Position numbers and translations under genes: made by a program. From NCBI RefSeq assembly GCF_029504575.1, contig NZ_JAQFII010000001.1:3665001-3729000 (forward strand): a stretch of DNA of 64,000 bases, given 5' to 3'. Of the stretch, positions 12,272 through 20,374 are shown piece after piece. The notes under the pieces are model-generated. The model made no database searches, was not told the DNA's origin, and was given only the letters and a program-made list of their open reading frames with translations. The stretch comes from Streptomyces sp. SPB162 (lineage in GTDB: Bacteria > Actinomycetota > Actinomycetes > Streptomycetales > Streptomycetaceae). Position 1 is the first letter of the stretch, and each line of letters starts with the position of its first letter.

Positions 12272-13201
12272 GTGTCGGCTCAGCGACCTTCCGGGCAGCA
12301 ATTGCTCGTGGTCATCGACCCCGCCGCACGTGCCGTGGACGGCGAATCCGTCCGCATCGCGAAGGATGTCCTGTGTGCGGGCGCGTCCTCCGTAAAAATC
12401 GCTCTACCGGATTCGGCCGAAGAGGTGGCCCGGGTGCTCGCGCACCGCGGGCGGCGCCGTCCGGTGGTGCTGGGCGACGACCGGAGCCTGCTGCGGGCGG
12501 TGCGGGCACTGCACCATGAGCGGGCACTCGGCGAGGCCCCGCTGGCGCTGGTGCCGATCGGACCGCATTCCTCGCTCGCCCGGGCGCTGGGCGTGCCGGG
12601 CCAGGTACTGCCGGCGGCGCGGGCGGTGCTCGACGGCACGGACCGCGAGCTGGACCTGCTGGTCGACGACAGCGGCGGCATCGTGCTGGGCAACCTGCGC
12701 ATCACCTCCGACGGCCACGGGCACGCGGCGCACTGGTGGTCCGCGCACCGGGACGTGGACCGGGCCGTGGAGCGGAACGCCGAGCGGGACATGGAGCGGA
12801 ACGATTCGCCGAAGGGGTGGTGGCGGTCGACGGGCGGCTGGACCGCCCGCTCGCTGGGCCGCACCCTGAACATGCCGGCTCCGTCGCACACCCACGGGCC
12901 GGGGCACGGCCACGGGCACGCGCCGCGCCAGCGGCTGCGCATCGAGGCGGACGGCGTGGTGCTGGTGGATCTGGACCATCCCGTGCACGAGGTGGCGTTC
13001 CGGACGGTGGACCCGGGGCTCATCGAGGTCCGGGTGCACCACCCCGACAGCCCGGAGCCGCTGTGCGTACGGGCCGCCACCGTCACCGTCTCGGGCCGGG
13101 ACTTCCGCTACCGCGCGGATTCCGCCGTCGCCGGCCCGGTCAGGACCCGCACCTGGACGATCCAGCCGGCCGCCTGGCGGCTGACGGTGCCGCGGACCTG
13201 A
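12272..13201 (+). CDS. Diacylglycerol kinase catalytic-domain-like protein
   Basis: The 309-residue protein starts at GTG 12272 with gaggaagga at 12258-12266. It follows the DagK/LCB5 lipid-kinase plan: an N-terminal nucleotide-binding half (LLVVIDPAARAVDGESVRI, VVLGDDRSLLRAV, APLALVPIGPHSSLARALGVPG, where the family usually has GGDGT and a GTGN-like loop) and a beta-sandwich C-terminal half (RLRIEADGVVLVDLDHPVHEV). The GGDGT-equivalent GDD is weak, so catalytic competence is uncertain. It has a charged repeat-like segment (RAVERNAERDMERND) and a histidine-rich loop (HTHGPGHGHGHA) that could bind metal. It is divergent from purA, an arrangement I recall in other Streptomyces. Confidence 0.75.
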   Translation: MSAQRPSGQQLLVVIDPAARAVDGESVRIAKDVLCAGASSVKIALPDSAEEVARVLAHRGRRRPVVLGDDRSLLRAVRALHHERALGEAPLALVPIGPHSSLARALGVPGQVLPAARAVLDGTDRELDLLVDDSGGIVLGNLRITSDGHGHAAHWWSAHRDVDRAVERNAERDMERNDSPKGWWRSTGGWTARSLGRTLNMPAPSHTHGPGHGHGHAPRQRLRIEADGVVLVDLDHPVHEVAFRTVDPGLIEVRVHHPDSPEPLCVRAATVTVSGRDFRYRADSAVAGPVRTRTWTIQPAAWRLTVPRT

Positions 13202-13216
13202 CCCGGGCCTGACCGG

Positions 13217-14458
13217 TCACCACGTGACGAGCAGTTCCTCCAGGCCCCGGATGACGTAGCCGGGCTTCCAGCGCGGCTCGGCCGCGAGCCGCAGGCCCGG
13301 CGCGCGGCGCAGCAGCGTGCCGAAGGACGCGGCGAGCTCCAGGCGGGCCAGCGGCGCGCCCAGGCAGTAGTGGATACCGGCACCGAAGGTGACGTGCCGG
13401 TTGTCGGCGGCCGGGCGGCGCAGGTCCAGCCGGTCGGGATCGGGGAAGCGCGACGGATCGCGGTTGGCGGACCCGAAGAGCAGCGCGACCTCGGAACCGC
13501 GCGGGATCACCGTGTCGCCGACCTGGATGTCGTCCAGCACCCAGCGCTCGAACATCTGCAGCGGCGTGTCGTGCCGCAGCAGCTCCTCGACGGCGTCACG
13601 GAGCAGCCCGGGTTCCGCGCGGAGCAGATCGAGCTGGTCCGGGTGGCGGAAGAGGGTGAACCAGCCGTTCGCGGTGGTGTTCACCGTCGCCTCGTGCCCG
13701 GCGTTGAGCAGCAGCACGCAGGTGGAGACCATCTCCTGCTCACTGAGGGTGTCCCCGTCCTCGTGCGCGGCGATCAGGGCGCTGATCAGGTCCTCGCCGG
13801 GGGCGAGGCGGCGCTCGGCGATCAGCCCGCGCAGATACGCCGAGAATTCCTCACTCGCCCGCACGGCGCGCCGCGCGGTCTCCTCGTCCGGATTGAGTTC
13901 GAACATCCCGCAGATGTCCGCTGACCAGGGCCGCAGCGGCTGCCGGTCCTCCGGCGGGATGCCCAGCATCTCCGCGATGACCGCGACGGGCAGCGGTTCC
14001 GCGACCCGGGCCAGCAGGTCGCCGCCGCCGTCCGCGTACAGGCCCTCGACCAGCTCGGCGGCCAGCCGGTCGACGGTCGGCGCGAGCCGCTCGACGGTGC
14101 GCGGGGTGAACGCCTTCGCGACCAGCCGGCGGATCCGGGTGTGGTCGGGGGCCTCCAGGTCGAGCAGGCCGTTGTCGTTGAGGACGTGGAACGGCTCGTG
14201 CCCGGCCGGGGGCGCCTCGCGGCCGAACTCCTCGTGCGTGAAGCGGTGCAGATACGTCCGCCCGAGGCGGCGGTCGCGCAGCAGCGAGCTCACGTCGTCG
14301 TAGTGCGGGATCAGCCACTGCCGGGTCGGCTCGAACCAGTGCGCGCGGCCTGCGGCGCGCAGCGCCTCGTACGCGGGGTAGGGGTCCGCGACGAACGCGG
14401 CGGACCACGGGTCGAACCCCCCGGTCGTCGGGTCCGCCGTGCCCCGGTCCGCCGTCAT
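13217..14458 (-). CDS. Cytochrome P450 (bacterial class, CYP105/107-like)
   Basis: The 413-residue soluble P450 starts at ATG 14458. The I-helix oxygen-activation motif is AGHEAT (253-258), the ExxR is E292-R295 (EELLRHDT), and the heme loop is FGAGIHYCLG (358-367) with ligand C365. EAPDHTRIRRLVAKAFTPR matches the C-helix block. The start codon overlaps the stop of the upstream MBL-fold gene (ATGA at 14455-14458), so translation is coupled. No ferredoxin or reductase gene is nearby, so electrons must come from elsewhere. The natural substrate is unknown; the position in a coupled run with Nudix and MBL hydrolases hints at a conserved local operon rather than a biosynthetic cluster. Confidence 0.93.
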   Translation of the reverse strand: MTADRGTADPTTGGFDPWSAAFVADPYPAYEALRAAGRAHWFEPTRQWLIPHYDDVSSLLRDRRLGRTYLHRFTHEEFGREAPPAGHEPFHVLNDNGLLDLEAPDHTRIRRLVAKAFTPRTVERLAPTVDRLAAELVEGLYADGGGDLLARVAEPLPVAVIAEMLGIPPEDRQPLRPWSADICGMFELNPDEETARRAVRASEEFSAYLRGLIAERRLAPGEDLISALIAAHEDGDTLSEQEMVSTCVLLLNAGHEATVNTTANGWFTLFRHPDQLDLLRAEPGLLRDAVEELLRHDTPLQMFERWVLDDIQVGDTVIPRGSEVALLFGSANRDPSRFPDPDRLDLRRPAADNRHVTFGAGIHYCLGAPLARLELAASFGTLLRRAPGLRLAAEPRWKPGYVIRGLEELLVTW

Positions 14459-15294
14459 TCGAACCGCCGGTCCTCGATCAGCCCGTGCTCCCGCAGGTAG
14501 TCCAGCTGCGCCCGCACCGACAGCTCCGCCGCGGGCCAGAGCGACCGGTCCACGTCGTAGTAGACGTGCGCGACCACCTGGGCGGGCGTCAGGCAACCCG
14601 CCTCCACGGCGGTCTCCACCTGCGCCAGCCGGCTGGCGCGGTGCGCCAGGTAGTACTCGACGGCGCCGCGCGCGTCCTCCAGCACCGGGCCGTGGCCGGG
14701 CAGCACCGTGTCGACGCCGTCCATCGTCATGGCCTGCAGGCGGCGCAGGGAGTCGAGGTAGTCGCCGAGCCGCCCGTCCGGGTGCACCACGATCGTCGTA
14801 CCGCGCCCCAGCACCGTGTCACCGGTCAGCACGGCGTTGTCGGCCGGCAGGTGGAAGGAGAGCGAATCCGCGGTGTGGCCGGGCGTGGCGACCACGCGCA
14901 GTTCCAGACCGCCGGTGGTGATGACGTCGCCCGGCGCCAGCCCCTCATCGCCCAACCGCAGCGCCGGGTCGAGCGCCCGGACGTCCGTCCCCGTCAGTTC
15001 CGCGAAGCGGGCGGCGCCCTCCGCGTGGTCCGGGTGGCCGTGGGTGAGGAGCGTCAGCGCCACGCGCTTGCCGGCCGCCTCGGCGGTCGCGACGACGTTG
15101 CGCAGGTGCGCGTCGTCGAGCGGGCCGGGGTCGACGACGACCGCGAGGTCGGAGTCGGGCTCCGACAGCAGCCAGGTGTTGGTGCCGTCCAGGGTCATCG
15201 GCGACGGGTTCGGGGCCAGGACGCAGACGGCACGCGCCGTCGCGGGACCGCCGACCGTCGGCTGCGGCCTGCCGGGCAGGATCGCCGAGGTCAT
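14455..15294 (-). CDS. MBL-fold (glyoxalase II / RNase-type) metallohydrolase
   Basis: The 279-residue protein starts at ATG 15294, overlapping the Nudix stop by ATGA. It carries the zinc signature LTHGHPDH (83-90), PGHTADS, LTGDTVLGRG and a final VLPGHGPV, the order of motifs in the LACTB2-like MBL subgroup. A C-terminal winged-helix-like tail (LTPAQVVAHVYYDVDRSLWPAAELSVRAQLDYLREHGLI) is typical of that subgroup. In Streptomyces I recall this gene next to a Nudix gene and RidA. The substrate is not known: hydrolysis of a thioester, an ester or a nucleic acid end are all possible. It forms a translationally coupled trio with the Nudix and P450 genes. Confidence 0.9.
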   Translation of the reverse strand: MTSAILPGRPQPTVGGPATARAVCVLAPNPSPMTLDGTNTWLLSEPDSDLAVVVDPGPLDDAHLRNVVATAEAAGKRVALTLLTHGHPDHAEGAARFAELTGTDVRALDPALRLGDEGLAPGDVITTGGLELRVVATPGHTADSLSFHLPADNAVLTGDTVLGRGTTIVVHPDGRLGDYLDSLRRLQAMTMDGVDTVLPGHGPVLEDARGAVEYYLAHRASRLAQVETAVEAGCLTPAQVVAHVYYDVDRSLWPAAELSVRAQLDYLREHGLIEDRRFE

Positions 15295-16295
15295 TGAGCA
15301 GCTCCTTGTGACGAATCGGATCCCCGCGAAGTGCCGGGCTTCTGCGAAGTGCCGGGTCCCGGCGGGATGTGCTTGGTGAACTCCTCGTGCCCCGGCCAGC
15401 TCAGCACGATCCGGCCCTCCTCGAGCACCGCCCGCGCCAGCACCGGTTCCAGATCCCGGTCGGCCGCGCCCGCCAGGGCCGCCTTCACCGAGTCGTACGG
15501 GAGCAGCGCGCGCAGCGTCGCGATGGTCGGCGGCATCATCACCATCTCGCCGCGCCGGTACCCCTCCACGGCCTCCTCCGGCCGCAGCCACACCGTGTGG
15601 TCGGCCTCGCCCGAGACGTCCAGGGTGCGCTGTCCCGCCGGCATCATCGCGACGAAGAACCAGGTATCGTACCGGCGCTCCTCGAACTCCGGGGTGATCC
15701 AGCGGGCCCACGGGGCGAGCAGGTCCGAGCGCAGCACCAGCTCGCGCTCGGCCAGGAAGTCCGCGAAGGACAGCTCCCGGCTGACCAGCGCCTCCCGGTC
15801 GGCCTCCCAGCCCTCGCCGGTGGTGTCCGCCACGACACTGTCGCCGTCGGGTCCTGCCAGCAGGACACCCGCTTCCTCGAACGTCTCGCGGACCGCCGCG
15901 CAGACCACCGCCTGCGCCGACACCGGGTCCACGCCGAGGGCGGCCGACCACTGTTGGAGCGACGGCCCGGCCCACCGGACCGGCTTCTCGTCCCGCGGGT
16001 CCACACCGCCGCCGGGATACGCGTACGCGCCCCCGGCGAAAGCCATGGAGGCGCGTCTGCGCAGCATGTGGACGGCAAGGCCCTCGCTCGAACCGCCGGC
16101 GCCGTCCGAACCGCCCGCAGGACCCGAACCGCCCGCAGGACCCGAACCGCCCACGCCGTCCCGCAGGAGCAGGACGGTCGCGGCCCTGCGCGGGGTCACC
16201 GGGGTCAGTTCCCCGTTCGCCAACGCCCGGATCCGGTCCGGCCAGGAGGCCGGGAACCACTGTCCGTCACTCGTGCCGCCGCTGCTGGTGGTCAT
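15291..16295 (-). CDS. Nudix hydrolase
   Basis: About 334 residues are read from ATG 16295; an in-frame ATG at 16373 would add a Ser/Asn-rich 26-residue extension that looks non-native. The Nudix box is split: GGGVDPRDE is followed about 34 residues later by VRETFEEAGVLL, whereas the canonical spacing is 7 residues. This enlarged loop is known in the NUDT19-like / CoA-hydrolase branch. The N-terminal part holds a Gly/Pro/Ser repeat (GPAGGSGPAGGSDGAGGS) that looks like a flexible, possibly variable-length linker. The C-terminal region includes AVEGYRRGEMVMMPPTIATLRALLPY. It is the first gene of the coupled Nudix-MBL-P450 run. Confidence 0.88.
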   Translation of the reverse strand: MTTSSGGTSDGQWFPASWPDRIRALANGELTPVTPRRAATVLLLRDGVGGSGPAGGSGPAGGSDGAGGSSEGLAVHMLRRRASMAFAGGAYAYPGGGVDPRDEKPVRWAGPSLQQWSAALGVDPVSAQAVVCAAVRETFEEAGVLLAGPDGDSVVADTTGEGWEADREALVSRELSFADFLAERELVLRSDLLAPWARWITPEFEERRYDTWFFVAMMPAGQRTLDVSGEADHTVWLRPEEAVEGYRRGEMVMMPPTIATLRALLPYDSVKAALAGAADRDLEPVLARAVLEEGRIVLSWPGHEEFTKHIPPGPGTSQKPGTSRGSDSSQGAAQ

Positions 16296-16432
16296 GGGCG
16301 GGATCGTACGGCCTGCCGCCCCGATGTTCGAGGGTGAGTCTCCGCTGTTCGAGGACGAGTCCCCGCTGTTCACGGGTCGGTCCCCGCCGATCGGCCCCCG
16401 CGGCCGGGCACCCGGCCCGGCCTGCGGAGGAC

Positions 16433-16894
16433 TCAGACCAGCTCGACCTGGATCTCGACCTCGACCGGCGCGTCCAGCGGCAGCACGGCCACGCCGACGG
16501 CGCTGCGCGCGTGCACGCCCTTCTCGCCGAGCACCTCGCCGAGCAGCTCGCTCGCTCCGTTGATCACGGCCGGCTGCCCGGTGAAGTCCGTCGCCGAGGC
16601 GACGAAACCGACGACCTTCACGACGCGCTTGATGCGGTCCAGGTCACCGATGACCGACTTGACCGCCGCGAGCGCGTTCAGCGCGCACGTACGGGCCAGG
16701 TCCTTGGCCTCCTCCGGCGTCACCTCGGCGCCGACCTTGCCGGTCACCGTCAGCTTGCCGCCCACCATCGGCAGCTGGCCGGACGTGTACACGTACACAC
16801 CCGACTGCACGGCCGGCTGGTACGAGGCCAGCGGCGGCACCACGGCCGGCAGCGTCATCCCGAGCGAGGCGATCCTGTCCTCGACCGCGCTCAC
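16433..16894 (-). CDS. RidA-family (YjgF/UK114) protein
   Basis: The 153-residue protein starts at GTG 16894, overlapping the upstream DUF4177 stop (GTGA at 16891-16894). Landmarks are GVYVYTSGQLPM, GKVGAEVTPEEAKDLARTCALNALAAVKSVIGDLDRIKRVVKVVGFV, and HARSAVGVAVLPLDAPVEVEIQVEL, giving the trimeric RidA fold with the strand after 'RSAVGV'. RidA hydrolyses reactive 2-aminoacrylate-type enamines. Other subgroups lack the key arginine, and the 'HARSAVGV' arrangement fits a non-canonical subgroup, so the enamine reaction is not assured. It precedes the Nudix gene by 137 bp on the same strand. Confidence 0.9.
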   Translation of the reverse strand: MSAVEDRIASLGMTLPAVVPPLASYQPAVQSGVYVYTSGQLPMVGGKLTVTGKVGAEVTPEEAKDLARTCALNALAAVKSVIGDLDRIKRVVKVVGFVASATDFTGQPAVINGASELLGEVLGEKGVHARSAVGVAVLPLDAPVEVEIQVELV

Positions 16895-17052
16895 GCCTGC
16901 TTCTCTCGCTTGAAGTAGGCCACCAACTGTTCCGCGTTGTTCCCATTGGGTACGACCTGGACGAGCTCCCAGCCGTCCTCGCCCCACGTGTCCAGAATCT
17001 GCTTCGTCGCGTGCACAAGAAGCGGCACGGTCGCGTATTCCCACTTAGCCAT
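16891..17052 (-). CDS. DUF4177 small protein
   Basis: The 53-residue protein starts at ATG 17052: MAKWEYATVPLLVHATKQ, DTWGEDGWELVQVVPNG and an EQLVAYFKREKQA end. The WEY...GWELVQV pattern defines DUF4177, a small beta-hairpin-helix protein of unknown function. It is translationally coupled to the downstream RidA gene and divergent from the first ArsA-type gene. Confidence 0.88.
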   Translation of the reverse strand: MAKWEYATVPLLVHATKQILDTWGEDGWELVQVVPNGNNAEQLVAYFKREKQA

Positions 17053-17249
17053 GGAGCCGACTGTAATGCCTGCTCCCGCCTCTCCCGCTCCAGGCCCGCT
17101 CCCGGTCCGGTGCGGGTCCGCCCCGGCGTCCGCTTCGGGGCCCGGCGCGGGTCCGCCCCGGCGTCCGGTTGCGGGTCCGGGCGGGAGATAGACGCCACAC
17201 CTGGGTGGTGGGCTGCTTGAGCCGTACACCGAGTGGTTACGCTCGAAGT

Positions 17250-18260
17250 GTGAGCCCACAACAGTCCACACCCACCCGGCTCCATATCGTCACGGGCAAG
17301 GGCGGCACCGGTAAGACCACGGTCGCCGCCGCCCTGGCGCTCGCCCTCGCCGCCGAAGGCCGCCGCACGCTGCTGGTCGAGGTCGAGGGGCGGCAGGGCA
17401 TCGCCCAGCTCTTCGAGACCGGCGCGCTGCCCTACGAGGAGCGGAAGATCGCCGTCGCGCCCGGTGGCGGCGAGGTGCGCGCGCTCGCCATTGACCCGGA
17501 GCTCGCGCTCCTGGACTACCTGGACATGTTCTACAAGCTCGGCCGCGCGGGCCGCGCCCTCAAGAAGCTCGGCGCGATCGACTTCGCGACGACCGTCGCC
17601 CCCGGCCTGCGGGACGTCCTGCTGACCGGCAAGGCGTGCGAGGCCGTGCGCCGCAAGGACAGCGCGGGCTGGCGGGCGTACGACGCGGTGGTGATGGACG
17701 CCCCGCCCACCGGCCGGATCACCCGCTTCCTCAACGTCAACGACGAGGTCGCCGGGCTGGCCAGGATGGGCCCGATATACAACCAGGCGCAGGCCGTCAT
17801 GCGGGTGCTGAAGTCCACCGAGACCGCGGTGCACCTGGTGACGCTGCTGGAGGAGATGCCGGTCCAGGAGACCGTGGACGGCGTCGCGGAACTGCGGGCG
17901 GCCGGGCTGCCGGTGGGAGCCGTCGTGGTCAACATGCTGCGCCCGGTGCTGCTGGACGACGCGGACCTCGAATCGGCCGCCAACGGCCGGCGGACCGCCG
18001 TCGCCAAGGCGCTGTCCCAGGCCGGACTCGGCGGTGCCCGCAAGGGCGGCCAGGCGGAGCGGCTCGTCGACCCGCTGCTCGCCCAGGGGCACGAGCACGC
18101 CCAGCGCGTCCTGCTGGAGCGCCGCGAGCGCGCCGAGATCGCCGAGCTCGGCCTGCCGACGTACGAGCTGGAACTCCGCGGCGAGGGCATCGACCTCGGC
18201 GGCCTCTACCGGCTGGCCGACAGCCTGCGCAAACAGGGCATGACGGGCGGGGAGAGCTGA
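17250..18260 (+). CDS. ArsA/GET3-type (SIMIBI) ATPase, first copy
   Basis: The 336-residue protein starts at GTG 17250. The deviant Walker A loop is IVTGKGGTGKTTVAAALALALAAEG (residues 12-36), followed by LLVEVEGRQGIAQLFE, VMDAPPTGRITRFLNV (switch/Walker B) and a C-terminal region LAQGHEHAQRVLLERRERAEI. No ribosome-binding sequence precedes the GTG. A TACGCT element at 17238-17243 sits at the right distance for a leaderless transcript. It is followed by a second ArsA-type gene, and the pair next to wblA is a conserved Streptomyces arrangement. Arsenite transport is unlikely because no ars genes are present; tail-anchored protein or metal handling remain guesses. Confidence 0.9.
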   Translation: MSPQQSTPTRLHIVTGKGGTGKTTVAAALALALAAEGRRTLLVEVEGRQGIAQLFETGALPYEERKIAVAPGGGEVRALAIDPELALLDYLDMFYKLGRAGRALKKLGAIDFATTVAPGLRDVLLTGKACEAVRRKDSAGWRAYDAVVMDAPPTGRITRFLNVNDEVAGLARMGPIYNQAQAVMRVLKSTETAVHLVTLLEEMPVQETVDGVAELRAAGLPVGAVVVNMLRPVLLDDADLESAANGRRTAVAKALSQAGLGGARKGGQAERLVDPLLAQGHEHAQRVLLERRERAEIAELGLPTYELELRGEGIDLGGLYRLADSLRKQGMTGGES

Positions 18261-18311
18261 CGTGGGCGCGGTGACTGGGGGCAGGGGCACGGTCCGATGG
18301 GGAGAACTGAC

Positions 18312-19676
18312 ATGAGCCTGGAGAACCCGGGGGATCTGGAGAGTCCGGTGCTGGCGATCGACCCGCTCCTCGACGATCCGAAGACCCGCATCATCGTCTG
18401 CTGCGGATCCGGCGGCGTCGGCAAGACCACGACCGCCGCCGCGCTGGGCGTGCGCGCCGCCGAACGCGGGCGCAAGGCCGTCGTGCTGACGATCGACCCG
18501 GCGCGCCGGCTCGCGCAGTCGATGGGCCTCACCGAACTGGACAACACACCGCGCCCGGTCACCGGCGTCGACGAGTCCGCGGGCGGCACGTTGCACGCGA
18601 TGATGCTCGACATGAAGCGGACCTTCGACGAGGTCGTGCTGCAGCACTCGGACCCCGAGCGGGCCCGCGCCATCCTCGCCAACCCCTTCTACCAGTCCCT
18701 GTCGGCCGGCTTCGCGGGCACCCAGGAGTACATGGCGATGGAGAAGCTGGGCCAGCTGCGCGCGCTGGACGCCTGGGACCTGATCATCGTCGACACCCCG
18801 CCGAGCCGTTCCGCGCTGGACTTCCTGGACGCTCCGCAGCGCCTCGGGTCGTTTCTGGACGGGAAGTTCATCAGGCTGCTGATGGCGCCCGCGAAGGTCG
18901 GCGGCCGGGCCGGGATGAAGTTCCTCAATGTCGGCATGTCGATGATGACGGGCGTGCTGAGCAAGGTGATGGGCGCGCACCTGCTGAGTGACGTGCAGAC
19001 CTTCATCGCCGCCATGGACACCATGTTCGGCGGCTTCCGCAAGCGCGCGGACGCCACGTACAAGCTGTTGCAGGCCCCCGGGACGGCGTTCCTCGTGGTC
19101 GCCGCACCGGAGCGGGACGCGCTGCGCGAGGCCGCGTACTTCGTCGAGCGGCTGGCCGCCGAGGACATGCCGCTGGCCGGGCTGGTGTTGAACCGGGTAC
19201 ACGGCAGCGGTGCGCCGCAGCTCACCGCCGAGCGGGCGCTGGCCGCCGCCGAGGCCCTGGAGGAACCCCGGGAAAATCATGGGGACGGCGGCATTGTGGA
19301 TCGTGAGGCCGGGAAGGCTGACTCCATTGCCGAGGGGGCCGAGGGAACGGACCCGAAGATCCGGGCCGAAGAGGCCGACGACATGACGAGCGATGCGTCG
19401 ACCGATACGTCGATCGACGTGGCGGCCGATGCGACTGATGCGACGACCGACAGGACGATTTCGCCCGAGCAGCGGCTCGCCGCCGGGCTGCTGCGACTGC
19501 ACGCCGAGCGCATGCGCGTGGTCGCGCGCGAACGCCGCACCCGGGACCGTTTCGTCTCCGTGCACCCTGAGGTGCCGATGGTTGACGTAGCGGCCCTACC
19601 GGGCGACGTGCACGACCTGGACGGCTTGCGCTCGATCGGCGAACGGCTTGCCGGGGATTACCCCGCGGCGGCGTAG
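18312..19676 (+). CDS. ArsA/GET3-type ATPase, second copy, with acidic linker insertion
   Basis: The 454-residue protein starts at ATG 18312 behind ggggag (18299-18304); ATG 18297 is a weaker alternative. Walker A is CCGSGGVGKTTTAAALGVRA, then VVLTIDPARRLAQSMGL and DLIIVDTPPSRSALDFLDAP. Residues about 318-382 form a low-complexity acidic Ser/Thr/Asp insertion (TSDASTDTSIDVAADATDAT) between two conserved parts and look species-specific. The ending SPEQRLAAGLLRLHAERMRVVARER resumes the family sequence. It probably works as a heterodimer partner of the first copy. The last 19 bases overlap the convergent wblA gene. Confidence 0.9.
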   Translation: MSLENPGDLESPVLAIDPLLDDPKTRIIVCCGSGGVGKTTTAAALGVRAAERGRKAVVLTIDPARRLAQSMGLTELDNTPRPVTGVDESAGGTLHAMMLDMKRTFDEVVLQHSDPERARAILANPFYQSLSAGFAGTQEYMAMEKLGQLRALDAWDLIIVDTPPSRSALDFLDAPQRLGSFLDGKFIRLLMAPAKVGGRAGMKFLNVGMSMMTGVLSKVMGAHLLSDVQTFIAAMDTMFGGFRKRADATYKLLQAPGTAFLVVAAPERDALREAAYFVERLAAEDMPLAGLVLNRVHGSGAPQLTAERALAAAEALEEPRENHGDGGIVDREAGKADSIAEGAEGTDPKIRAEEADDMTSDASTDTSIDVAADATDATTDRTISPEQRLAAGLLRLHAERMRVVARERRTRDRFVSVHPEVPMVDVAALPGDVHDLDGLRSIGERLAGDYPAAA

Positions 19677-19990
19677 TCGTCCTCGTCGTCCAGCGGCAGG
19701 ATGCCGGTGCTCCGCTCGTACTCGGTACGCGCGGTCTCGAGCAGCCTGCGCCACGAAGTGACCGTCGGGCGCCTCCGCAGCAGTGCCCTGCGCTCGCGCT
19801 CCGTCATCCCGCCCCACACGCCGAACTCGACGCGGTTGTCGAGCGCGTCCGCCAGGCACTCGGTTCGCACCGGGCATCCGGTGCACACCGCCTTGGCCCT
19901 GTTCTGGGCCGCTCCCTGGACGAAAAGCTCGTCCGGATCAGTCGTCTTGCACGCTGCCTGCGTGCTCCAGTCGGTAACCCAGCTGCTCAT
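19658..19990 (-). CDS. wblA: WhiB-like iron-sulfur regulator WblA
   Basis: The 110-residue protein starts at ATG 19990 (MSSWVTDWS); an upstream ATG at 20047 would add non-conserved sequence. Four cysteines C14, C36, C39 and C45 (CTGCPVRTEC) bind the 4Fe-4S cluster, followed by the GVWGG turn (57-61) and the basic ERERRALLRRR stretch that contacts DNA. The sequence QGAAQNRAKAVC and the position between ArsA-type genes and a penicillin-binding protein identify WblA, the pleiotropic regulator that favours aerial development and usually represses antibiotic production. It binds through the sigma factor HrdB. The 3' end overlaps the convergent ArsA-type gene by 19 bp, without room for a terminator. 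Confidence 0.95.
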   Translation of the reverse strand: MSSWVTDWSTQAACKTTDPDELFVQGAAQNRAKAVCTGCPVRTECLADALDNRVEFGVWGGMTERERRALLRRRPTVTSWRRLLETARTEYERSTGILPLDDEDDYAAAG

Positions 19991-20374
19991 GCTGGCGCCG
20001 TCCTCTCCCGAATCGAGGCTCCCCCACGGCGGCACCGGCATATTCACCGTTGCCAGTTGAGGACGTTACGGAAGGTAGGCGTGACGCAACAGCCCTTTCA
20101 GGCCCAATCTTCGATGGCCCGAATGGACTATGGGTGCGCGTCAGATCACCCAACGGAGTGAGCGGCACCCATTACGGACTTATGGGGCAAAGCAGTCACT
20201 GCGCCTGACATATCGCCCAAGTCACCCGGCATATGACAGGAATTCGGGCAGTTCTCATCACCCACAAGAGTGACGATGGAGGGCAGGCGCGCGCTCAGCG
20301 ATCGCGCCCTGTCCGTTACAGAGTAGGCGAACAGGTGGGCGCACGTCCGGGGAATCGCAACGTAGGCTGCCCCC
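19991..20374. promoter_or_regulatory. Divergent control region between wblA and the penicillin-binding protein gene
   Basis: 384 bp without a supported gene separate two divergent start codons. It is noticeably less GC-rich than the coding DNA. The length fits the long leader and multiple regulator sites expected for wblA. I see no clear operator palindrome that I could name. Small open frames here do not look coding. Confidence 0.5.

Noticed and set aside
16644..19565. Minus-strand open frame of 973 codons
   Set aside because: It runs antisense through both ArsA-type genes; only the plus-strand products show Walker motifs.
17250..19676. Arsenite efflux operon
   Set aside because: Two ArsA-type ATPases are present, but there is no ArsB, ArsR or ArsC nearby and the locus is a conserved core locus by wblA.
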